From assembly GCA_024699855.1 (NCBI GenBank), contig JAMPIQ010000002.1:5208001-5272000 (forward strand): a stretch of 64,000 nt of DNA. Reading direction: 5' to 3'. The notes beneath the pieces were generated by a model. That model saw only the letters and a list, made by a program, of their open reading frames with translations, was not told the origin of the DNA and did not search any database. The position numbers were made by a program, and so were the translations under genes. The stretch is from Aphelenchoides besseyi. Taxonomy: Eukaryota > Nematoda > Chromadorea > Rhabditida > Aphelenchoididae. This document shows, one piece after another, positions 15,001-23,952 of this stretch; position 1 is the stretch's first letter; each line of letters starts with the position of its first letter.

Positions 15001-18000
15001 CCTTCGTCGTGTTCCAAAACTGGTGGCTCGAGGAAAATACCAAAAAGTTGCAATACCCGAATATTCTCCTGTAAAATAGTTCGTAATTGGTATCAATCGA
15101 TCGACTAACCGCCGCAGCTTCTCGATTTGCTTCTTTTATTCGTTCATCAACAACATCATACGGCACAAGATGTGGTGAACGTTTTTGATGTGCATCGACG
15201 TATTCACTTAAACCGAAGGTCCATCCTCTTTTGATCTTCTCTTTGGCCCAAGTTTGATGAGTATTGCGACCGAGAGCATCAATCAACGGATTCATACTTT
15301 CGGGTAATTCAATTTCGTGCGTATCTAACGGTTGAGGTTTGAATCCGTTAGATTGAACGTAATTCTGTGGTAATCGAACCGGACGCAGTCGAGTAGGCGG
15401 TTTGTCAACGACCATGTGATAACCCAAAGCTTCAATTGTTCTAAAACACGTGATTACAACCAGTTTATCGGATTAATAGAAACTTCATTGTATCAGCAGC
15501 CAGATTCATGTTATACTGCTTTTCGGCTTCGGGAAGATGTTCAAAGTCCGTAAGACAGGGATGTTGTCTCGATTGTTCGCTTCGATGTTCTCCATATGTC
15601 CATCCAAGATCGATTTTCCGCATCGTCCAAAGAGCGTGCAAATTCTCCGCGAACTTCGCTTGAATTTCCGTAGCAAAACTTGGCAGTTGAATGTGTGCAA
15701 TATCGATGGGTGTTGGAACGAACGGCTCAGCGGTATGAAGGGTAAGTGACGGACCGGCGTAGATGTTTTTCGGCAATTCACCAAAAGAAATACATTCATC
15801 GACAGTCAACGGACAATCCAACGCTTCGACCATTGCAGAGAAATTTTCCGGTGGTCCATGCTTCAGCCGACCGTGTGTGCCGCCGAATAGAAAGCGGCAA
15901 CTAAAATGACGAATACACGCAAACAGTGCAAATACTCCAATACCTGACTTTTGCTGACAACGACATGACCGGAAAAAAAAATCCGTCGACATTGAAGTTC
16001 TTGTAGACACCATTCATTTTCTGTCCGTTTAGGTAAAAGCGAATTTCTGGAGCTCCCAAATCCAATGAACATCCGACCACGTCTCCTTTGCGTAACACTC
16101 GGTGACCAACTTGTTTTCCTTTTCCCGAGCAATACATGAACAAACCATCAAAACCATAGGAGTAGAAGTCGTCTCCCACTCCACCGCAACCCCAACCGTC
16201 ACCAGATCCTGAAGGTTCGTATGAAACTACTCGACTATTTCAACTACCTGGAAACGGTTTGAATCCAGCTGTGTTTGCGAAACCAACGCGAAGTAAAGGC
16301 GCGGTTTTCGTCATCGTTTCAACGTGTTCAACTTCTGCTTCGAAATACCATCGCTTAAATTGCGAGCTTCCCATAACCAAACCGACAAGTCTAAATCCCA
16401 ATATGACGATTGATATTCTTGTAGGCTTACATGTTTGGCATCATGCTTGAAACTTGATCACGCATTGATGTCTGAAGCAATAGATCTTTTCCGGGCAACA
16501 GATGTTCAGCAATAGTGTTCTGACTGGAGCGAACCGCCATTCCATTTCCTTCACATAACGAAGACAAAACATCCAAAACTTTTGGATCACGACCGACTTT
16601 CTCTAACAACGAAATTACAGATCGAATGTGACCTTCGTTGATCATGTTCAAAGCTTCGGGAGATTCGGTAAGAACACAATACAAAACATCCAAAATTCCC
16701 TCAGCAGATTGTGGATTCGAAAGTCGACCGAATAACCAGTCAAGTCGTTGGACTGCGGCAAATTGAGCACAATTGGAATGGTTTCCCTTGATCATTGCAG
16801 CAACCAAAAGATAAAGATACGTGGCGATTTCCTCCCAAACTCCTTGATATTCGTCGCCAATTAATCCCGCAAAGTTTGGCATTGATTCCATTTCAGAAAA
16901 CTTGTCAATTGTGTCGAGAATCATGTTCAAAACGCCTTCTTCCTTAACACAACAACAAGTATATCAATTGCGAAATTGGATGGGTACCTGGAAAAGATCT
17001 TGACGACTGCGTAGTGCGCGGAAACGGTTTTGTCGATCCTCGAAGTCTGAACAATTATTAGTCGAAAATTATCACAAATTAGAAACCTTGATCGTCAGTT
17101 GGTTGCGCAAAATATTCAATAAGATCTTCCATCAATTTGAGCACTTCTTGTAAGTCAACCTTAATCCAATCGATTGCTTGATTTCCCTCAGACTGCAAGG
17201 CTTCAATTCCTCTGAAATCAAACTGAGATGAAAGGAACACATTTCATCGTACTTCAAAAAGCGATTCAAAACCGATGAACATTTACGAATCACACGCGCC
17301 GATTTGCTTTCTTCTTCAAGCGATTTGAAGAGCGTGTAGCAATCGTCCATATGTCCATCTTTCAATGCAACCGCCTTCTTCTCCTCCACTTTTCCTAAGA
17401 ACCAAATCGGCAATAAATAGCAGAATATCGTACTTACCAACTCCTTTTTTGGTCACTTCACTTGTTTGATAAGAGAGCCAAAGTTGTGATTTGACGTGTT
17501 GAATGAATGCATTGGTTTCACCGTACATAATTGTCGCAGTTCCCATTCCTTCTTCTTCTTTCTCGTCTAACATTTGTTTTTTTGGGTCCTGAAAATGAAC
17601 TGTTTGGCAAAATATGTTCGATTCAATTACTTTGTTTTGACACATTACGAAAGCAGTCAGTTCGTACGAGCAACGATCTTTGTGAAACAACTGAACAGTG
17701 TTGTCGTAAACACCCAAATATCGACCAGTCGTAATGTGTCGGATTCGAAACGCTTGTTCAAAGCCGACCAATGCACCGTGCCATTTCACTCGAATCAACT
17801 CGATACGCCATAGTGAGCGTGCTTGAGTCACAGCCGCTCCACCTTCGTATATTACCATGCTAAACATGTTCAATTAAAGCAAAGCGAAATCATTGATTAC
17901 TTGTGCGAAGTGTGTTCGCTCCAATTTTCAGGAATCGTCAAACACTCGTCATTGCCATGAAATAAACGAAGTACATCGTTACCAAAAAGTGCACCTAAAA

Positions 18001-19031
18001 CACAGATTTTCATTTTGCATTATCCTAAATTCTAACCCATATTTCGAACGCGTACAGAACCGGAGCTAACGGATGTAATATTCCATAGTGTCTGGTGAAA
18101 TGATGCAATAACCATGTAAGTTCGATTAAAAGCCATATGCTGCAATTGAAACTATTCAATAATCAATGCTTGATGACACACCAAATAGCGTTCAGTAGCA
18201 ACGCTTACTAAAATCACGTCATCTCCAACGCGCACTTTTTCACCTTCCGATCTTTGCTTTGACGTCGGATGTATAATCCACCTGTAAAGTTAACAATTAG
18301 CACTCGTTCCAAATTGTCTTAATCATAAAAGCTGTACATCTGAAGCAGCATACCAAGATGATTCTCCTTCATTCGATTCCTGAACACCGACGTCGAAAGA
18401 AATCTTGTCGTTCGATGAACATGTGGATAAACAAGCCAAGTACATTTCGCTTTGTACGTGTTTCAATTGAACCGCATGACCGTAGAGCAAAGTTTTGTGA
18501 CCTCCACCGCCACTTGTACCGGTGCCCTTCTGAAATCAGCAATAAAAAATGATCGTAAATTAAGCAAACCATTTCGTTCTCCACACTCATCATCTCTTGA
18601 AGTGCTCGAACCGAAAGTGCATTGTCAATAAAGAACCTGGTTATGAATAAAAATGACATTCAGTTGAATTCAAACGTACATTCCCATCGATATATCCGGT
18701 GGAACATCCTAAAAAACAAAGATTGCTAAATTAAATTCAACTAAATGATTCACTCGATCTGATACATTTTCCAAAGTACACATACGGTTTCCAAAACCTA
18801 AAATAGCAACACAACTTATCCACTTGTTCTGCTCAAATACCTTCAGTGACCATCGACACACGTCCGGTTTCCGTGATTCCATCTTTCGTACTCGAAGAAA
18901 TACAAGTTAACGCAACGATATCCGACTAAGATTGTTTTTACATCAAGAACATTTTGGAAATTCGAACTTACTGTGCGAAGAAATGAAACGTCATCTTGCT
19001 CTCCACCGGCAGTTTCTTCTTTGTCGGCCAT
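1..19031 (-). CDS. unc-68: Ryanodine receptor, 5' four fifths (UNC-68 type)
   Basis: Intracellular calcium-release channel of the sarcoplasmic/endoplasmic reticulum, a homotetramer that drives muscle contraction. About 73 exons can be followed in phase. The N-terminus begins [14 protein letters not shown] at 19031 and continues with family signatures such as [37 protein letters not shown]-type solenoid segments, [12 protein letters not shown] and [16 protein letters not shown]. Domain order is the N-terminal ligand-binding/MIR region, RIH, three SPRY domains, two pairs of RyR repeats, the long solenoid, RIH-associated, two EF-hands, then the first hydrophobic segments near position 250. The gene leaves the window before the pore, so the C-terminus is missing here. 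No in-frame stop or frameshift was seen in the accepted exons. The ATG at 19031 is chosen because it opens the conserved N-terminus; no splice acceptor lies just before it. Introns are mostly 41-51 nt, with a few longer (563, 454, 278, 191 and 168 nt). Identity is very secure; single exon edges are less so. Confidence 0.97.
989..1369 (-). other. unc-68: Tandem EF-hands of RyR
   Basis: Four exons (1301-1369, 1191-1223, 1105-1147, 989-1060) encode two EF-hand loops: [12 protein letters not shown] and [12 protein letters not shown]. Both keep acidic or Asn residues at the chelating positions, Gly at position 6 and Glu at position 12, so both look competent for calcium. In vertebrate receptors these loops are degenerate. 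They lie just before [14 protein letters not shown], the usual position ahead of the membrane domain. Confidence 0.93.
1901..2461 (-). other. unc-68: RIH-associated domain of RyR
   Basis: Exons 2438-2461, 2321-2389, 2134-2275 and 1901-2088 read [54 protein letters not shown] and [20 protein letters not shown]. This block is the RIH-associated core that links the cytoplasmic solenoid to the EF-hand and channel parts. It is also shared with IP3 receptors. Confidence 0.92.
3143..3705 (-). other. Largest RyR intron, holding a 42-codon reading frame
   Basis: This 563-nt intron interrupts the Arg codon of GIE-R-HRGIN and is over ten times the local norm. Inside, 3471-3599 (minus) holds an open frame of 42 codons preceded by a good acceptor (TTAATGCAG at about 3594). 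Its product contains [15 protein letters not shown], which echoes the neighbouring exon's [16 protein letters not shown]. Phase does not allow it to be inserted between the flanking exons without a stop. Whether it is an alternative or poison exon is unknown. Confidence 0.4.
6670..7168 (-). other. unc-68: RyR repeats 3/4 region
   Basis: Three exons give [19 protein letters not shown], then [20 protein letters not shown] and [20 protein letters not shown]. This is the second tandem repeat cluster, containing the PKA/CaMKII phosphorylation loop in vertebrates. The intron 6987-7031 is 45 nt. A naive reading would end it 20 nt early at another AG and break both frame and family spacing. Confidence 0.85.
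9919..9932 (-). other. unc-68: 14-nt micro-exon in RyR
   Basis: Between exon 9978-10801 (ending RGLWQ) and exon 9797-9863 (starting with the last base of an Ile-containing join, then [11 protein letters not shown]) lies a 14-nt exon encoding LMNN plus two bases of Arg. It is flanked by TTTTAG upstream and GTAAGG downstream. Including it gives [18 protein letters not shown], which matches the conserved IMNNKVFYQHPNLMRALG region of the family. Omitting it shifts the frame. Confidence 0.88.
12320..12933 (-). other. unc-68: RyR SPRY3 region and preceding low-complexity linker
   Basis: Exon 12676-12933 begins with a basic, Ser/Ala/Thr-rich linker and ends DDYYYGVR. It joins [20 protein letters not shown] in exon 12320-12633, followed by [19 protein letters not shown]. 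This matches the third SPRY domain of vertebrate receptors (YYSVRVFAGQEP... and VIGCLVDL...). The linker is the least conserved part of the protein, and exon edges upstream of it are the weakest in the model. Confidence 0.85.
14425..14958 (-). other. unc-68: RyR SPRY2 domain
   Basis: Exons 14813-14958 and 14425-14763 carry [66 protein letters not shown] and [14 protein letters not shown]. The join at [12 protein letters not shown] (intron 14764-14812) restores the family spacing. Confidence 0.93.
15110..15900 (-). other. unc-68: RyR repeats 1 and 2
   Basis: Tandem RyR-family repeats. Repeat 1 carries [20 protein letters not shown] followed by [18 protein letters not shown]; repeat 2 carries [18 protein letters not shown] followed by [19 protein letters not shown]. 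Both show the family layout: W(A/T) helix, GW(T/S)(Y/F)G turn, HP(C/L)L loop. The two exons are joined by a 43-nt intron (15441-15483). Confidence 0.92.
15944..16390 (-). other. unc-68: RyR SPRY1 domain
   Basis: Two exons encode the first SPRY fold: [70 protein letters not shown] and [14 protein letters not shown]. It lies directly after the first RIH block (16431-16942), as in all ryanodine receptors. SPRY domains are protein-interaction beta-sandwiches on the cytoplasmic cap. Confidence 0.93.
17087..19031 (-). other. unc-68: RyR N-terminal ligand-binding and MIR-type domains
   Basis: Thirteen small exons encode the cytoplasmic N-terminal region. Recognisable blocks are [93 protein letters not shown] and [15 protein letters not shown]. 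These are the repeated beta-trefoil/MIR strands shared with IP3 receptors. In vertebrate receptors this region houses many gain-of-function mutations and senses inter-subunit contacts; that role is family knowledge. Exon 17631-17859 joins 17439-17588 across a 42-nt intron that removes an in-frame stretch otherwise absent from the family. Confidence 0.9.
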
Positions 19032-20717
19032 TTTGTCGATTGGACGCGCAGTCGCGGCTTGTTCAACTCTGCGCGTCTTATTGAAACGGAAACACAAACT
19101 AAAACGAACTTCAATCGTCGAACTGTTAAACAATTTGATAGCTCGAAAAAAGTGCAATTTTGAATTCAATCGTTCTAAACGGCGTTAAAACCCACTTGAA
19201 AAACAAGTGTCTAAGATTACTTTACAAGAAAGAACGTAGAGCAAGACACTGCTGTTCGCAACGAAATCCCGAATTCTGTCTCATAAGCTGGAAAGCAAAC
19301 GCTCGAAGCAGCGGATTGGCAGCGCGGTGATCTCAAATCTTGTGGACTTGGCCAGTCGCTTGCCTCCGCTCGAATCACGATCCTCTTTGCCCTCTTGGCT
19401 TCTCTACTCACCTCCTCGTTTATGCAACAGCAAAATGACAGACGCCAATGGCCACTCCTCAACTTTGTCCGAAAAAGTTGGTTTAACTTGTAGGATTAAC
19501 GAATTTTCGAAATTGGCTGATGGAAACCGTTGAATGAGTGAAATGCCGACCTTCCATCCGCTACAAAAACGAAACATTAATCCGCGCTCTGATCTTTGCG
19601 TACGCGAATAACGTATAATTCAATTAAAACATCTGCTAGCCATAGAAACTGAAACGTAACGAAAACCGAAATTTGGTCGTGGAAAAGTTCACTGAGTAGC
19701 GTTTCTTGTCGAACATTTAGATTCTGACCTTTTGGATCCGAAAACTAATTATGAGCAATGAAAACGGTAAAACCAAAATTAGAAGCATTTTGACAGCGAA
19801 AACACGTTCCCTTCAAAGTGTATAAGTGACCAAGTTCGAAAAAACTGTTAGTCCTCGAAAAATGCCCGCTGGCAAAAATGTGAACGTTTCGGAAATTCGC
19901 TTCTAAAGAGGTGCCTTTTTGAGGAGCTTTTTGAGTTTTGCTTTGGTTTGAGTTCATAAGTCGGGTGTGCATCTGTGGAATTAACGGGAAGCAGCGGTTT
20001 CGTTTGCGCAGGTGGTCGAAATTCTTACGAAACATCTCAAGAACGTTGGATTTCAATTTTCGTGTCTCGGTGGCCGAGAGCGACTTCCTTTCTATTTCTT
20101 TGCTATCAATTGCACTTTGTTGTTGGAGTTCTCGACGAACGAAAAGACCTACGAAATCTTGTCGACAAAAAGATGAACAACCGAAAGGAATAAAAAGTCA
20201 AGAGTCACGTAAAATTCTGTCTTCGAAGGAAATGAATATCATCTGAGGGTTCAACTGGAACCAGACGCACATCTCGGTTAACTGTTCTTTAGATCAACAG
20301 TTGTGGTTGAGTGCGGTAGTCATTAACCGTCTACGCACAATTATCGTTCAAAAGAATAATTAGATTTCGAAGCAAGACGACAAAAAATGCGGTTTGCATG
20401 TTGACAACGAGCGAAGTGTTTGCACGGAAGAAGGCGGCGGTCGTCGAAGGCTTTACGGCCAAGGAAGTGGACAGCCGAGAGCGAGATTCTGCCTTCCATA
20501 CCCTTTTTTGCTTCATATCCTCCAGCGCATTTTATTGTATCTTCTTACCATCACTTTGTTCGGTTCATTTCTCAACTCAAATCTCAATCTCCGGTTTCAC
20601 TACGTTGCGATCGAGTTTGAAATTCCAAACTCGTGTATTAACTATTTATTCGACCATAAAACAAACGGTTAGATCACCAAAACATGTGGATCGTGAAGAA
20701 CAAGCGATTTCTATGAG
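19032..20717. other. Intergenic: upstream of RyR, downstream of CAP gene
   Basis: About 1.7 kb with no gene I can support. It holds the ryanodine receptor 5' flank (minus strand). A poly(A) signal for the CAP gene, read on the minus strand, is at 20645-20650. The open frames here are short and overlap on both strands, as expected by chance in moderately GC-rich DNA. Confidence 0.5.
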
Positions 20718-21495
20718 TCAATTTGAGATGAAAATATTCATTGCTAAGGACACCGAGTTTTTTCCTCGTATCCCTATGAAACTTACAAAGTGAAACGTTT
20801 TGTTTAACGGAGTTCATGAAATTTCCTGAAGGGAAATAGTTAGCCACCACGTAGAAATGACCGCGATCTGTAGCAAACGAAATGCCCATTTTCTTTGATT
20901 CTTTCCACACAACCTAAAATCCCATTTGATTGTTTTCATGGTCGTTTGTGTACCTGAGTGAAGTGACCAATCGAATAAATGCGAAATGCTTCTTCCGCGT
21001 CCATCTTCTTTCCAATCGTTTTCAACTCATTGTACCAACACTGAGTTGCATCAGAAGGACTGTCTTCAAAAAAGAAGTGAGTTTATTTCTCCACAAAATC
21101 TTTCTCACTGGAACTGTAAAACACATTTTCGCCGTAATTGTTATTGGGTCGATGACTCAATCGCCTGTCCTTTGCCAATTTGTTTGCCCACTCTTGCGAG
21201 ATCCTAAAGTTTCAGGTTACATTTGATTATTAGTCCAAAACTCGCCGGTTCAACTCATCATCCAGTACCAACGGCAAAGCTCCGTGTTTTTGTCTAAACA
21301 GATTGTGAAGTCTCAGTTGCTGAAATCCACAAATCAACGATGCAATAACACTCAGCTATGAACCTCTTCTCTGAACCGTTGAAGTTCCGTAGTGTTATGG
21401 TTTCGATTGTCCCTTTTCGAATCAGTTGTCTTGGATCTAAATCTGAGAATTATCACGATCATTTATGCTCTTTACCCTCCAAATAATGACCGCAT
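20718..21495 (-). CDS. CAP-superfamily protein, GAPR-1-like
   Basis: Small CAP/SCP domain protein resembling Golgi-associated plant pathogenesis-related protein 1. Exons: 21476-21495, 21364-21442, 21255-21319, 21109-21203, 20954-21063, 20787-20913, 20718-20743. The product reads MRSLFGG..., then LRLHNLFRQKHGALPLVLD, SQEWANKLAKDRRLSHRP, NYGENVFYSS, CWYNELK, GHFTQVVWKESKKMGISFA and FYVVANYFPSGNF. These are the CAP signatures: His of LSHRP, Glu of GEN, and GHFTQVVW. There is no signal peptide and no cysteine-rich tail, which fits the intracellular GAPR-1 branch rather than secreted venom-allergen-like proteins. The ATG was chosen by phase: the nearest upstream ATG (21626) is out of phase with the CAP exons. 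The last exon is uncertain; without its 43-nt intron the frame runs on to a stop at 20674. Confidence 0.85.
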
Positions 21496-21819
21496 TTTAC
21501 TCGAATCAACGTTCTTGAAGCTACGAAAAGATAGCTGTTGAGTCGTCTTCGAATCTTCCCACTAGCTGTTTCGTGATTCACAGCTTTTTCTTTTACGTAA
21601 CATCGAGCTGCTCCTTCTTTTTTCATGGTTGTAAAATGAAGAATCTGGTGACGAACATTTTGATGTTTACGCGTTGAATGTCAATCAGCAAACAAGAAGC
21701 GTTTTTATTCAAAGTTGTAAAGATCCGGAGTCATAAAAACGCTTTGAAAACACTAAGCAACACGATTAAACGACTGGAACCTAACACAACTAACAGTCTA
21801 ATTAGTTGGGCAAACACCC

Positions 21820-22101
21820 TCAACTCTCCGTCAAGAATAGACTTTGCACAAACGCGATGGTTGAATTGGAAACCGTTGATTTCCATTTGATACTGAAATA
21901 ATCTTGACTTATGAGAAAACCAACCGAACGTCCGAACACAAATTGAAGATGAGTAAAAGTCTTTGGGAAGATAGTAAGTGTTGGAACCGAACTTGATGTT
22001 CGATGTATACAACTGGCATTTTTGCATACTAACGTTTCGTATTCAAATGAAGCTTCGAAAAGACGGAGTTCATTTTGCGACAACGTTTGCTTCTTCGACA
22101 A
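21820..22101 (-). CDS. Hypothetical small protein, unrecognised
   Basis: Open frame of 93 codons starting MSKKQTLSQNELRLFEASFE, upstream of and co-directional with the CAP gene. The first 23 residues look protein-like. After a possible donor near 22030 the sequence becomes low in charge and is probably intronic. A TTTCAG acceptor near 21895 precedes a stretch that stays open in two frames. A minus-strand AATAAA lies near 21705, consistent with a short gene ending there. I do not recognise a family. Confidence 0.25.
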   Translation of the reverse strand: MSKKQTLSQNELRLFEASFEYETLVCKNASCIHRTSSSVPTLTIFPKTFTHLQFVFGRSVGFLISQDYFSIKWKSTVSNSTIAFVQSLFLTES

Positions 22102-22567
22102 TCTGAATTGACACTTAAATTCAGCCGGTCAGATTCAGACGTTGGATAAACTTCTTCGTTCAGTTGAAATGTGAATTTATTTGTTTCTCGAGGACAAGTG
22201 ACTCGTCAAAAGACCGTTTCTATTAGTTGAATCTGGCGATAATGATTGCACAAAAGAAAAAGATCAGATAGCAAATGATTATCGGTTTTTTGGCAGTTAG
22301 AATACACGAAAAAGGCAACGAAGTGGTTTAAGGCCATGATTGGAGTACGAAAAAAGAAACCCGGTTGAATCGATACATAGGAAGAGAGAGAATTGAGATT
22401 TTTAATGGAGATTTATAAAGCAATACAATGTTTATTGTATAAGTGATGAGAAAAATCAATTCAATGAGCAAAACAATGGGGGTTTCGTATAAAACACAAG
22501 TGTTACAAAGAGTTTGGATGGAAATTGTTTGTAAATCCCGTTACAATATACAAGGAAGTGCGTAAAC
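22102..22567. other. Intergenic, 3' flank of the AP-2 gene
   Basis: No gene seen. A minus-strand poly(A) signal at 22431-22436 probably serves the AP-2 transcript, about 130 nt beyond its stop. Confidence 0.5.
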
Positions 22568-23952
22568 TTATGGTTGAATTTTGTTTCGGAGCGCTTGGAT
22601 TTGTTCGTCGATGAACTTGCGGAAAATTTTCACGCCGACTAACAATCCGGGGTTTCCGAACCCATGAGTCAACATCGAATAGACGGACAGCGGTTCTTGA
22701 ATTGGTTTTGGTAGAATAGGTGATGGTTTCTAGAAAATCAGTTAGTTGATTTGAGCTGTAGAATTCAGAACTCTACCGTATCGCGGATTTCACTGCGATC
22801 CAATTCCAACAATTGCGTGAACTCGTCGACGATTTTACTCGCTGCGACCAGTTGAATGAACTGCTCGTTCACTTTTTTGCTTTGTTCGGCTTGTTGTACG
22901 GAAGCCACCGCAAGTTCCTTTATCGGAAAGTGATTTTCGGAGACGGTGAGAAAATCGCGTGCCAACTGTGCGGCTTCACATTCGGTCAATGCAGACATCA
23001 AAGTGACTTTTTCAGCTCGGCGACGACCACGCGGAATTGCCAATCCGATAGTACGCAACTCCTTGAGTAACTCCTGACTCTTGTCCGGCATTTTCGCACG
23101 ACGTAACAACGCACCCAAAAGACTGAAATTGAACGCTTCGGGCCCTAACAAACGTCTGCGAACTTCTCCAACAGTCATCTAATTTTTTTGCAGTTTAGTG
23201 AAATTCGTTGTTCGAAATCTACCTGATACTTCATGACGTTTGAAAGCAAAGACAAACGACCAGGCACCATAGCAAACTGTTGATTGAACGGAATAGAGCT
23301 GGCATCTGGACTTTCGTACACCTCGTTGCTTGTCGGCGTCCAATCCTCCGGAACATTATCGAGTTGATTCGTCGAATTGTGAGATTGTTCGCTATCGGAC
23401 TAAAACTTGAGGTTGTTGGTTGGCACTTTAATTGTTAAAACCCACTTTTTTTTGTGGCCAATTTACTAACAAACTGTCCAATCGCGCCTTCTTTTTGTTG
23501 TTTTCAAGCAGATTTTGGATTGCAACCGGGCGTTTACGTGCTTGCTGCTCTGATTCCTTGGGCAGTCCACCCTCGTCGGCGATGTCGTGTTTTGGTGACG
23601 GTGTGCCGCTGGCCGTTTCGGTAGGTGAAGTCGATGAAGTGATGAGTCCTTCGTCGACTGATGTGACTGCCGAGAGTGGCTGATGTTCAAGCGTTGAACC
23701 AACTGACGATTGCTCAATATTCAACTTGAGAGCCGTCAATGCGGTTGGTGGCTCTTGATCATCCGCTCCAACTTGTTGTTGCAGAGCGGCCGCTTGGAAC
23801 TGCTGCATGAGCAATAGTTGAGCGACGATGTTCTGCGGAAACAAGTGCGAAGCCAACTGTTGCAACTGAACATCGTTGGCTCCTAACTGTTGCAACGGAA
23901 GACCCTCACGTAGCAGCGCAGTGAGCAAATTCGCCTGTGCTTCTTCGCTCAT
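22568..23952 (-). CDS. AP-2 family transcription factor
   Basis: Sequence-specific DNA-binding factor of the TFAP2 family (nematode aptf genes). Exons: 23467-23952, 23223-23399, 22777-23178, 22568-22729. The N-terminal ~170 residues are Gln/Leu-rich then Ser/Thr-rich, a probable activation region, ending in a basic run (RKRPVAIQNLLENNKKKARL). The second exon ends VPGRLSLLSNVMKYQ and the third starts MTVGEVRRRLLGPEAFNFSL, followed by LLGALLRRAKM, GLAIPRGRRRAEKVTLMSAL and EAAQLARDF. These are the basic region and helix-span-helix dimerisation domain. The last exon gives LTHGFGNPGLLVGVKIF, the family's C-terminal helix (LISHGFGSPAV...). The start is the only ATG opening the first exon; a TTTTTTAG lies about 20 nt before it. 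No vertebrate-style PPxY motif was seen. Confidence 0.93.

Larger units (their letters stand above)
1..19031 (-). other. unc-68: Exon map of the ryanodine receptor
   Basis: Exons in transcript order: 18972-19031, 18841-18925, 18754-18797, 18680-18708, 18570-18636, 18354-18529, 18182-18281, 18037-18139, 17901-17994, 17631-17859, 17439-17588, 17253-17394, 17087-17211, 16988-17046, 16431-16942, 16248-16390, 15944-16208, 15484-15900, 15110-15440, 15002-15068, 14813-14958, 14425-14763, 14335-14380, 14087-14293, 13930-14044, 13750-13886, 13478-13594, 13155-13286, 12976-13069, 12676-12933, 12320-12633, 11798-12278, 11256-11753, 9978-10801, 9919-9932, 9797-9863, 9646-9758, 9526-9605, 9290-9481, 9191-9246, 9027-9146, 8897-8985, 8170-8852, 7706-8001, 7210-7669, 7116-7168, 7032-7074, 6670-6986, 6095-6574, 5959-6051, 5727-5916, 5171-5681, 5010-5125, 4857-4966, 4287-4814, 4097-4243, 3706-3818, 3049-3142, 2918-3006, 2503-2875, 2438-2461, 2321-2389, 2134-2275, 1901-2088, 1815-1857, 1632-1771, 1513-1590, 1412-1471, 1301-1369, 1191-1223, 1105-1147, 989-1060, 1-944. 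Edges were placed by splice consensus, phase and family alignment from memory. Least certain are 13478 and the linker exons between 12676 and 14044. Confidence 0.75.

Noticed and set aside
21476..21626. CAP gene start at 21626 (MKKEGAARCY)
   Set aside because: Its frame enters the next exon out of phase with the CAP domain; the ATG at 21495 is in phase.
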